Shown here: one piece after another, positions 42,641 to 49,572 of the stretch
How the letters are laid out: each line of letters begins with the position of its first letter
Numbering within the stretch: the stretch's first letter is position 1
DNA from: S144-45 sp015494035
GTDB taxonomy: Bacteria; Pseudomonadota; Gammaproteobacteria; Xanthomonadales; Marinicellaceae
Direction of reading: 5' to 3'
DNA: 51,134 nucleotides
Assembly: GCA_027057345.1 (NCBI GenBank)
Contig: JALUIX010000124.1
Coordinates: forward strand, 1 to 51,134
Made by a program: the position numbers and the translations under genes
Notes under the pieces: generated by a model
Database searches by the model: none
Told to the model about the DNA's origin: nothing
Seen by the model: the letters and a program-made list of their open reading frames with translations, nothing else

Positions 42641-43753
42641 CTAAGTCAATGCCTGAGTGGTTTGGTTCAAAAATTCGCGTATTTCATCGGCGTTGCCGGT
42701 AAACAGCACCGGGCTGTCTTTGCGGCTCAACTGGTAGGCGTACATGGGGTCGTAATAGTCACGCAGCAGTGCGCCAATCCATTGCCGATGGAGTATATCA
42801 GAGTCTTTTTCAAACGCTTGTGACATGCTGTCACGAATGGTCTGATGCCGCGCGCCGCCCAGGCGCTTGCGAATACGATCAAGCGCATCCAGCATGGCTT
42901 GGCGGTGCTTGTCCGGCCCTTGTTCGCCATAGAGATCGTGGTAGTGTTGGCGCTGGTGTTGCACGTATTCGGCATAAATGCGGTTTACACGTTCTTCAAA
43001 TGGTGCGGTCAGAATAAGCAGCGGTTGCTGCCGGAAGTGTTCAAAGAAACCCAGTGGTTGCGCCAGGCGGCCAATGGCGCGGCCTTCGTCTTCCACCAGA
43101 ATGCGTCGCCCTTGGGCGTTGGTTTCGAGGACCTGGCGAGCTTTCAGCCAGTCGATGGCAAGGGCGTTTTCAAAATTGACCGGCGTGGGCTGGTGGTCAT
43201 CCGGCGAGCGGCCAAAAGACGACCCCTTGTGATTGGCCAGCCCTTCCAGGTCCACGCCCGGGTGACCTTCGGCCATCAGTTGCTTCAGCAGTTCGGTCTT
43301 GCCGGTGCCGGTTTCACCGGCCAGCCGCAGCATGGGAGCCGGTGTTTCCAGTTCCTGCAGCAGAAAACGCCGCATGGCCTTATAGCCGCCATGCACCAGC
43401 GGGTAGTCACAGCCGGCTTCACGCAACCAGTGCTGCACCGTGCGCGAACGCAGGCCGCCGCGAAAACAGTACAAATAGCCCTCCGGGTGCTGGCGCGCAA
43501 ATGCCAGCCATTGTGCCAGTCGTTGTTGTTTTGTTTCTCCAGCCACCAGTTTATGCCCCAGGGCAATGGCGGCATCCTGTCCGGCCTGTTTGTAGCGGAT
43601 GCCCACCTGCTGCCTTTCGCTGTCGTTCATCAGGGGGCGGTTCACCGCTTGGGGAAAGGCGCCTTTGGCAAATTCCACCGGCGCACGCACATCCATCAGT
43701 GGCGTGTCGTTGACAAAGAGCGAGGCGTAGTCGCTGGTATCCGGGCGTTTCAT
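42641..43753 (-). CDS. mnmH: tRNA 2-selenouridine synthase
   Basis: A 370-residue two-domain enzyme that replaces sulfur by selenium in the wobble 2-thiouridine of tRNAs using selenophosphate. The N-terminal rhodanese domain has the catalytic Cys in YLYCFRGGLRSRT (about 94), and a P-loop ATPase-like domain begins with LAGETGTGKTELL (about 149). Its ATG shares one base with the selD stop (TAATG), so both are made together. With no selA, selB or selenocysteine tRNA in the window, the selenium seems destined for tRNA here. Confidence 0.95.
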   Translation of the reverse strand: MKRPDTSDYASLFVNDTPLMDVRAPVEFAKGAFPQAVNRPLMNDSERQQVGIRYKQAGQDAAIALGHKLVAGETKQQRLAQWLAFARQHPEGYLYCFRGGLRSRTVQHWLREAGCDYPLVHGGYKAMRRFLLQELETPAPMLRLAGETGTGKTELLKQLMAEGHPGVDLEGLANHKGSSFGRSPDDHQPTPVNFENALAIDWLKARQVLETNAQGRRILVEDEGRAIGRLAQPLGFFEHFRQQPLLILTAPFEERVNRIYAEYVQHQRQHYHDLYGEQGPDKHRQAMLDALDRIRKRLGGARHQTIRDSMSQAFEKDSDILHRQWIGALLRDYYDPMYAYQLSRKDSPVLFTGNADEIREFLNQTTQALT

Positions 43754-44775
43754 TACAGCAGTTCGATGCCGGCTTGTTCGCGGATGCGGCCCAGGGCCTG
43801 GGCGGTGATGCCGTGTTGAGCCGCTAGTTGGTGGAATTCATCGGCATGCGCCGGGTCTACGGCAATCAGCAGACCACCGGAGGTTTGCGGGTCACACAGC
43901 AGGGTTTTCTGCCAGTCGGTGAGCGCCGGCAGCTTGTGGCCATAGGCGGCAAAATTGCGGCCGGTGCCGCCGGGGATACAGCCTTGTTCGGCGTAATCGC
44001 GTGCTTCGGGAATCATCGGAATGTCATCAAAGACAATGGCCGCGCCCTTGTGGCTGCCTTCGCACATTTCCAGCAGGTGACCGGCCAGGGCAAACCCCGT
44101 CACGTCGGTCATGGCATGCACCCAGGGCTGTGCGCCGGCGATGGCGCCGAAATCATTCAGCTGGCACATGAGTTCCGGCGCCAGGTGTTCGTGTTCTTTT
44201 TTGAGTTTTTTTTGCTTCTGCGCCGTGGTCAGAATGCCAATGCCCAGCGGCTTGGTCAGAAACAGCACATCATCGGCCTGCGCGGTGTTGTTTTTTTTGA
44301 CCCGGTCCACGTCCACCAGCCCGGTCACGGCCAGGCCAAAAATCGGTTCCGGCGCGTCAATGCTGTGGCCGCCGGCCAGCGCGATGCCGGCATCGGCACA
44401 GGCGCTGCGGCCGCCTTCAATCACCTGTTGGGCCACTTCCGGTGGCAGTTTGTCCAATGGCCAGCCGAGAATGGCAATGGCCATCACCGGCTTGCCGCCC
44501 ATGGCGTACACATCGCTGATGGCATTGGTGGCGGCAATGCGGCCAAAAGTGTGTGGGTCGTCCACAATGGGCATAAAAAAGTCCGTGGTGGAAACCACCG
44601 CCTGACCATTGCCTATGTCATACACGGCCGCATCGTCGCGGCTGTGGTTGCCCACCAGCAAACGGGCATCGGGCTGCTCGGGCAGTTGTGTTTTCAGAAT
44701 CACTTCCAGGTCCGACGGACTGATCTTGCAGCCGCACCCGGCGCCGTGGGAGTATTCGGTGAGTTTGACTGTCAT
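43753..44775 (-). CDS. selD: Selenide, water dikinase (selenophosphate synthetase)
   Basis: A 340-residue enzyme producing selenophosphate from selenide and ATP, needed by MnmH. The start region reads MTVKLTEYSHGAGCGCKISP; the nucleophile position in GAGCGCK is Cys, not selenocysteine. The open frame continues up to 44823, with another ATG at 44790, and none of the starts has a clear ribosome-binding site, so the first residues are uncertain. Further landmarks are DDAAVYDIGNGQAVVSTTDF and ALAGGHSIDAPEPIFGLAVT. The gene is coupled to mnmH by one base. Confidence 0.95.
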   Translation of the reverse strand: MTVKLTEYSHGAGCGCKISPSDLEVILKTQLPEQPDARLLVGNHSRDDAAVYDIGNGQAVVSTTDFFMPIVDDPHTFGRIAATNAISDVYAMGGKPVMAIAILGWPLDKLPPEVAQQVIEGGRSACADAGIALAGGHSIDAPEPIFGLAVTGLVDVDRVKKNNTAQADDVLFLTKPLGIGILTTAQKQKKLKKEHEHLAPELMCQLNDFGAIAGAQPWVHAMTDVTGFALAGHLLEMCEGSHKGAAIVFDDIPMIPEARDYAEQGCIPGGTGRNFAAYGHKLPALTDWQKTLLCDPQTSGGLLIAVDPAHADEFHQLAAQHGITAQALGRIREQAGIELL

Positions 44776-44981
44776 GGAATAAAGGCTCATTGCGTTGGCT
44801 GGAACCAGGGAATTATAAGCCAAATACCGCCCCGGGGCTCTTGGCGATATGATTCAGGGAATGTGCACAGGAGGGGATGGGTGATAGGCCATGCCGCCAG
44901 GGCGGTAGAACCCGGGCAGAAGTCACAATTGAGCACCCCGTCTCCGGGTTAGGTTAGCCCGTAGCGATCCTGAATATCAGG

Positions 44982-45404
44982 CTATTGAGTCGTCGTGCAT
45001 GTGGCGTTGCAGCGTTTATTGGCCGGGGAGAAAAGATCCCACAGGGAGACAGCCACCATCAAGGCCAGTGCCGAGTAGGTCACGTAGGTGCTCCAGCCGT
45101 ATTTGAACCAGGGATACAGGGACAGCAGCAGCAAGACCGGGCCTATCATGCCCAGCAGACTCCGGTGCCATTGGCGGTGACTGAACCACGCCAGGGCGTT
45201 CAGTGCCAGGGTGAGCCAGGCGAAAGCCGGTAGAAGGGTGTTGACAAACAGCCCTTCCCAGTGACTCAAGAAGCCCAGGCCAAGGGCGCCAGCCAGTCCG
45301 GCCATGGCGGGGAAGCACATGGCGCAACCGGCAGTGGCCACCAGTGCGCCAAGTGTGCTGATTTTGTCGCCAAAGCGGGTCAGTGTTGTTAGTGGCTTGT
45401 TCAT
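44982..45404 (-). CDS. merC: MerC-family mercury (metal) transport protein
   Basis: A 140-residue inner-membrane protein with four hydrophobic segments. The pattern ATAGCAMCFPAMAGLAGALG, GFLSHWEGLFVNTLLPAFAW and SHRQWHRSLLGMIGP, and the ending VSLWDLFSPANKRC, correspond to MerC, with the vicinal Cys-x2-Cys metal site on the first helix. MerC imports Hg(II) for reduction, but no merA, merT, merP or merR is nearby. It lies as third gene of a minus-strand series after the ArsP-type permease and the disulfide protein, so the metal handled may differ. The intergenic space before it holds element copy 10. Confidence 0.85.
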   Translation of the reverse strand: MNKPLTTLTRFGDKISTLGALVATAGCAMCFPAMAGLAGALGLGFLSHWEGLFVNTLLPAFAWLTLALNALAWFSHRQWHRSLLGMIGPVLLLLSLYPWFKYGWSTYVTYSALALMVAVSLWDLFSPANKRCNATCTTTQ

Positions 45405-45551
45405 GGTTTTCGCTGAGTGTATTGAGTGTCTAAGAGCCCACGGGCGGATCTTTTAATCAAGGAACTTGATCAAAGAACGCCAGAATGACTTTTTAAAGAC
45501 CTTCGAGGTGCAGCGGGCCTTGCAATTTATTGCCGGGTAATGACCACTTAG

Positions 45552-45712
45552 GGAAGCTCTGATTGAATCGTGACACGGCATCTTGCGGCGTAAAATCGTC
45601 CATTTCGGACGTTGCAAACCTTCACAATAGCTTGCTATTGCGTGCGGTTTGCGCCTTGAACTGAACAATTTTACACGACAATCTGCTCGCGCCAGATTCA
45701 ATCAGAGATTCC
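45552..45712 (-). mobile_element. Palindromic element, subfamily B (copy 10)
   Basis: A 161-bp reverse-oriented copy between perfect TTAG repeats (45548-45551 and 45713-45716). The right repeat includes the TAA stop of the disulfide protein gene (45713-45715). Centre CAATAGC-TT-GCTATTG, fully paired. It lies between that gene and merC. Confidence 0.9.
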
Positions 45713-46027
45713 TTAGCAACAGGGTTTGCCGCCACAGCAGCCGCCGGATGCTTCCGTGCCCGGCTTTGCGTCCTGTTCAGTCCCTTGTGCCGCGTTGTGT
45801 AGCCAGGTGAGAACGCTTTTGGCATCCGGCACACCGCCGGCATGAGCGATTTTACCGTTCACCACCACGCCGGGGGTGGACATGACGCCATAGGCCATAA
45901 TGTCCTGTATGTCTTCGACTTTTTCCAGTGTGACGGGAATGTTGTTTTCTTTCGCCACTTTTTCAATCAGTTGGGTGGTGGTTTTGCAGTTGGCACAGCC
46001 AGTGCCAAGGACTTTGACATCAATCAT
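45713..46027 (-). CDS. Thioredoxin-fold redox-active disulfide protein
   Basis: A 104-residue protein of the small redox-active disulfide protein family. MIDVKVLGTGCANCKTTTQL holds the active CxxC (Cys11 and Cys14), and STPGVVVNGKIAHAGGVPD contains the cis-Pro region of a thioredoxin fold. The end is unusual, with a flexible tail rich in Gly and Cys (GGCCGGKPCC) that could bind soft metals. Such proteins are often encoded beside ArsP-type permeases, as here. Its stop lies in the target repeat of element copy 10, and element copy 11 lies just upstream. Confidence 0.88.
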   Translation of the reverse strand: MIDVKVLGTGCANCKTTTQLIEKVAKENNIPVTLEKVEDIQDIMAYGVMSTPGVVVNGKIAHAGGVPDAKSVLTWLHNAAQGTEQDAKPGTEASGGCCGGKPCC

Positions 46028-46055
46028 GGGTTTTCTCCATCAAGTTAAGTGTAAG

Positions 46056-46213
46056 GAAGCTGTGGTCGAATCTGGACGAGGCAGATTATGCCTGAAATGT
46101 TCGAGAACAAGGCGAAGTTCGTAGCCAATAGCAGGCTATTGGTCAGGACTTCAACGCAATTATCGGACATTTCTAAGGATGAGAAGCGAGTTCACAATTC
46201 GATCACAGCTTCC
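46056..46213 (+). mobile_element. Palindromic element, subfamily A (copy 11)
   Basis: A 158-bp copy flanked by GTAA (46052-46055) and TTAA (46214-46217). The right repeat includes the TAA stop of the permease gene (46214-46216). Both ends share changes (GGAAGCTGTGGTCG and CGATCACAGCTTCC), so they remain complementary. It lies between the permease and the disulfide protein genes. Confidence 0.88.
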
Positions 46214-47170
46214 TTAATAAAAGAATGCGTTGAAGAGCCAGCCCACCAGCATGATGGACAGCGCCACAATGGCGGTAAACAGGGCCAGCGCCTGCCATTT
46301 GATCACCTTGCGCAATATCAGCAGTTCCGGCAGGGAAATGGCTGCGATGCTCATCATAAAGCTCAAGGTTGTGCCCAGTGCCACGCCTTTGGCCAGCATG
46401 GCTTCGGCCAGTGGAATCACGCCCACGGCGTTGGAATACAGCGGCACGCCAATCAGCACGGCCAGGGGCACGGCAATAAACTTGCCCTTTTTGTTCAGGC
46501 TTTCGGCCCATTGCTGGGGGAAATAGCCGTGGAAAAAAGCGCCGGCGGCCACGCCCAGAATCACCCATTTCCAGATGCGACCCACGATTTCCTTAACTTC
46601 TCCGAGGGCATAGCGATGGCGCGCGGCAAGGCTGTTGTCCGATTCGGCTTGCGGGGTTTCTCCCATGCGGATCTTCCACACGTAATCTTCCACCCAGCGT
46701 TCGGGTTTGAATTTCTCGATGATAATACCGCCAAAAAACGCTACCAGCAAACCCGCCAGCACATACAACGCCGTGACTTTCCAGCCCATGATGCCCCACA
46801 GCATGGCCACTGCAATTTCATTGATCATGGGTGAAGCAATCAAAAACGAAAAGGTGACTCCCAAGGGAATGCCGGCTTCCACAAAACCGATAAACAGCGG
46901 TACCGAAGAACAGGAACAAAATGGCGTGACAGCACCCAGGCCTATGGCCAGCAAGCGGGCCAGAAACTTGGGTTTTCCCTGCACGTACTGGCGCACTTTC
47001 TCGGGGCTGACAAACGAGCGCAAAAGCCCCATGAGGTAGATAATCACGACCAGCATAAAAAAGATTTTGCTGATGTCCTGCACGAAGAAATGCAGGCTGG
47101 CGCCCAGTGGGGTGTCGGGGTTTAACCCCAGCCACTGGTACACAATCAGGTTGGCGAGTCGATCAAACAT
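46214..47170 (-). CDS. ArsP/YraQ-type permease
   Basis: A 318-residue membrane protein with eight or more hydrophobic segments. The family motif AVTPFCSCSSVPLFIGFVEA (about residues 79-98), with a Cys-x-Cys, and GVTFSFLIASPMINEIAVAM, are the hallmarks of the DUF318 permease family that includes ArsP, an exporter of trivalent organoarsenicals. It is divergent from arsR across 162 bp that contains a palindromic operator, so regulation by ArsR is likely. Gene order with the disulfide protein supports an arsenic or thiol-metal export role. Substrate not proven by sequence. Confidence 0.9.
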   Translation of the reverse strand: MFDRLANLIVYQWLGLNPDTPLGASLHFFVQDISKIFFMLVVIIYLMGLLRSFVSPEKVRQYVQGKPKFLARLLAIGLGAVTPFCSCSSVPLFIGFVEAGIPLGVTFSFLIASPMINEIAVAMLWGIMGWKVTALYVLAGLLVAFFGGIIIEKFKPERWVEDYVWKIRMGETPQAESDNSLAARHRYALGEVKEIVGRIWKWVILGVAAGAFFHGYFPQQWAESLNKKGKFIAVPLAVLIGVPLYSNAVGVIPLAEAMLAKGVALGTTLSFMMSIAAISLPELLILRKVIKWQALALFTAIVALSIMLVGWLFNAFFY

Positions 47171-47254
47171 GCAATTCCCTTATGCTTTATGGTTAAAAAA
47201 TCATTGGTAGCAGGCTTCACCGGAAGCGTGTTTCTGGCTGGATCAGCCGAAAAG

Positions 47255-47284
47255 CTGGCAAAACGGCCGGGTTTTGGGTAAAAT
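47255..47284 (+). promoter_or_regulatory. Putative arsR promoter
   Basis: CTGGCA (47255-47260) and TAAAAT (47279-47284) are 18 bp apart. Transcription would begin near 47291, shortly before the palindrome at 47301. The call is by eye. Confidence 0.45.
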
Positions 47285-47300
47285 CCCGCTGAATCAATAA

Positions 47301-47316
47301 GCTTATCCGGATAAGC
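47301..47316. promoter_or_regulatory. Palindromic ArsR-type operator
   Basis: GCTTATCCGGATAAGC is a perfect 16-bp palindrome 17 bp before the arsR start and within the divergent region shared with the permease gene. The following GGATATATT continues the half-site pattern. Position and symmetry suit ArsR autoregulation. Confidence 0.6.
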
Positions 47317-47332
47317 GGATATATTAGCAAAC

Positions 47333-47692
47333 ATGAATACACTTGCCAAGCATTTTAAAGTGCTTTCTGACCCAACGCGTTTACGCCTGTTGTCCCTGTT
47401 GTCTTTGGGCGAGTGCTGCGTGTGTGACCTGATGCAGGTGCTGGATTTGCCCCAGTCCACGGTCTCCCGCCATTTGGCCACCTTGCGCGATGCCGGCTGG
47501 GTGCATGGCAAACGCCAGGGGCAGTGGATGGTGTATCGACTGGCCGATCCCGCCCCTTTAGCGGATTTTCTGTCCAGTTTGCCCGCCAGGTTGGCGGCTT
47601 TGCCCGAGGCTGAAAAGGACAAGCAGGCCCTGATGGTGCTGATGAGCGAGAAAAGTGCATCACCCTCATGCTTTGTTGCCCCCGTGAATTAA
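47333..47692 (+). CDS. arsR: ArsR-family metalloregulator
   Basis: A 119-residue winged-helix repressor that leaves DNA on binding arsenite or antimonite. The metal site ECCVCDLMQ (Cys28, 29 and 31) is in the alpha-3 helix as in classical ArsR, followed by the recognition helix PQSTVSRHLATLRDAGWV and a wing RQGQWMVYRL. It begins 17 bp after the palindromic operator and leads arsR-arsC-acr3. C-terminal part ends with a single further Cys. Confidence 0.95.
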   Translation: MNTLAKHFKVLSDPTRLRLLSLLSLGECCVCDLMQVLDLPQSTVSRHLATLRDAGWVHGKRQGQWMVYRLADPAPLADFLSSLPARLAALPEAEKDKQALMVLMSEKSASPSCFVAPVN

Positions 47693-47723
47693 TAAAAACA
47701 TTAACCATGACAGCGGAAAAACC

Positions 47724-48158
47724 ATGAAAAAACGTGTCTTGTTTCTGTGCACTGGCAATTCCTGCCGCAGTCAAATGGCCGAAGGGCTGATAAACCATGA
47801 TTTCGGTGATCGCATTGCTGCTTTTTCCGCTGGCACCGAACCCCACGGGTTAAACCCCAAAGCCGTGCAGGTTATGCAGGAAATCGGTATGGATATTTCG
47901 CATCACCGTTCGCAGCACCTGGACGATTTTGCTGACCAACACTTCGACTATGTCATTACCCTGTGCGGTGATGCCAACGAAAAATGCCCGGTCTTTTTAG
48001 GTGGCGTAAGGCGCCTGCACATGGGGTTTGACGACCCACCCAAGGCCGAAGGCAGCGAGGCTGAAGTCATGGACGTTTATCGCCGCGTGCGGGACGACAT
48101 ACGGGAGCAGCTGGGGGACTTCTTTCGCCAGCAGCTGGCATTGCCACAACACGACTGA
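47724..48158 (+). CDS. arsC: Arsenate reductase (low-molecular-weight phosphatase type)
   Basis: A 144-residue enzyme reducing arsenate to arsenite. The P-loop LFLCTGNSCRSQMAEG holds the nucleophile Cys9, and the redox pair is in TLCGDANEKCPVF (Cys81 and Cys88), which defines the thioredoxin-coupled class. DDPPKAEGSEAE is also typical, with the catalytic Asp. A short gap of 31 bp separates it from arsR. The partner efflux pump Acr3 follows directly. Confidence 0.95.
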   Translation: MKKRVLFLCTGNSCRSQMAEGLINHDFGDRIAAFSAGTEPHGLNPKAVQVMQEIGMDISHHRSQHLDDFADQHFDYVITLCGDANEKCPVFLGGVRRLHMGFDDPPKAEGSEAEVMDVYRRVRDDIREQLGDFFRQQLALPQHD

Positions 48159-48212
48159 ATGCCCGGCAACGGTCTGCCTGAACCATTAACTCGTGAACAT
48201 CTGGAGCTGATT

Positions 48213-49292
48213 GTGACTGAACACATTGCCAAAAAAATGTCTTTCCTTGACCGCTACCTGACGGTATGGATTTTTCTCGCCATGGCCATTGGCGTATTTA
48301 TTGGCTGGCGTTTTCCGGCGGTGAAGGATGCCATCAATCAACTCACCGTCGGCACCACCAATATCCCGTTGGCCATTGGTCTGATTCTGATGATGTACCC
48401 GCCCCTGGCCAAGGTGCGCTATGAGAAGCTGGCCAGCGTTTTCAGCAACCGACGCCTGTTGGGTGTGTCCTTGTTGCAAAACTGGATCATCGGGCCGATT
48501 TTCATGTTTCTGCTGGCGATTTTGTTGCTGGCTGATTTTCCTCACTACATGGTTGGGCTGATCCTGATCGGCATCGCCCGTTGTATCGCCATGGTGATCG
48601 TCTGGAACCAACTAGCCGAAGGCGATAGCGATTATTGCGCCGGCCTGGTGGCACTCAACTCCATTTTCCAGGTCTTGTTTTATCCCCTTTATGCGTGGAT
48701 TTTTATTACTGTGTTGCCGCCCTTGTTCGGCTTTCCCGGCGCGGTGGTGGACGTCACCATCGGCCAAATCGCGCAAAGCGTGATGATATACCTGGGCATA
48801 CCCTTTGTGGCCGGTTTCCTGACCCGCTATTTTCTCATCCGTGCCAAGGGCGAGCAGTGGTATGAAACGGTTTTTGTGCCCAGAATCAGCCCCATTACCC
48901 TGATTGCGCTGCTGCTGACCATTGTGCTCATGTTCAGCCTGAAAGGTGACCTGATTGTTTCCATTCCGTTGGATGTGGCCCGCATTGCGCTGCCTCTGCT
49001 GATTTATTTTGTGGTCATGTTTTTGCTGAGTTTTTACATGGCCTGGAAGGTCGGGGCGGACTATCCCAAAGCCACGGCGGTGGCCTTTACCGCCACGGGC
49101 AACAACTTTGAGCTGGCTATTGCCGTGGCAGTTTCCGTGTTTGGCCTTAATTCCGGTGAAGCGTTTGCCGCGGTTATCGGCCCGCTGGTGGAAGTGCCAG
49201 CGCTTATCGGTCTGGTGCATGTGGCTTTCTGGCTACGCCGCCGCTGGTATGGCACGCCAAACAGCGATCAGCGCGCCACGGTGTCCTCTTAG
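48213..49292 (+). CDS. acr3: Arsenite efflux transporter Acr3
   Basis: A membrane carrier with ten hydrophobic segments that expels arsenite. Key features are RCIAMVIVWNQLAEGD with the conserved Cys, and TATGNNFELAIAVAVSVFG with the conserved Glu. I choose the GTG at 48213, which has GGAG 6 bp before it and gives 359 residues; an ATG at 48159, just after the arsC stop (TGAATG), would give 377. Stop TAG at 49290-49292 is followed by another TAG. Three 12-bp tandem repeats and element copy 12 follow. Confidence 0.93.
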   Translation: MTEHIAKKMSFLDRYLTVWIFLAMAIGVFIGWRFPAVKDAINQLTVGTTNIPLAIGLILMMYPPLAKVRYEKLASVFSNRRLLGVSLLQNWIIGPIFMFLLAILLLADFPHYMVGLILIGIARCIAMVIVWNQLAEGDSDYCAGLVALNSIFQVLFYPLYAWIFITVLPPLFGFPGAVVDVTIGQIAQSVMIYLGIPFVAGFLTRYFLIRAKGEQWYETVFVPRISPITLIALLLTIVLMFSLKGDLIVSIPLDVARIALPLLIYFVVMFLLSFYMAWKVGADYPKATAVAFTATGNNFELAIAVAVSVFGLNSGEAFAAVIGPLVEVPALIGLVHVAFWLRRRWYGTPNSDQRATVSS

Positions 49293-49484
49293 TAGCCCCT
49301 TTAAGGAAGCTCTGATCGAATCATGAACTCGCCTCTCATACCTGAAATGTCCGATAACTGTGTTGAAGTCCTGGCCAAGCCTGCTATTGGCGGCGAACTT
49401 CGCCTTGTTCTCGAACATTGCCGGTATAAGCTGCTTCGTCCAGATTCAATCAGAGCTTCATTAGTGACCCCCTTAGTGACCCAC
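49289..49484. repeat. Three 12-bp tandem repeats split by an element insertion
   Basis: TTAGTAGCCCCT (49289-49300), TTAGTGACCCCC (49461-49472) and TTAGTGACCCAC (49473-49484) form one array if element copy 12 and one 4-bp duplicate are removed. The first unit overlaps the acr3 stop. Confidence 0.6.
49305..49460 (-). mobile_element. Palindromic element, subfamily A (copy 12)
   Basis: A 156-bp reverse-oriented copy with flanks TTAA (49301-49304) and TTAG (49461-49464). Removing it with one flank restores a regular 12-bp tandem repeat, which is direct evidence that the element entered at TTAR and duplicated 4 bp. The central hairpin is slightly shortened (GCCAAGCCTGCTATTGGC). Confidence 0.88.
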
Positions 49485-49572
49485 TTAAGGCATTCAGCTT
49501 TTATTCATTGACGGCTGGCTAAACTTGGCTCCAAGTTAAACAGTGGCCTCAAACGGGCCGGGAGCCAAGATC

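Noticed and set aside
44930..44990. Small inverted repeats CCTGAATATCAGG and CCCGTCTCCGGG before selD as a selenium-related RNA element
   Set aside because: Too short and common; no bSECIS context, since SelD uses Cys.
3686..49460. Elements as decayed full insertion sequences
   Set aside because: All copies are near 160 bp with intact matching ends and no transposase fragment, so they are a defined short family rather than random deletion products. Only copy 2 looks deleted.
3682..49464. Element array as a CRISPR
   Set aside because: Copies are dispersed kilobases apart, occur in both orientations and are flanked by target duplications; no spacers or cas genes are present.
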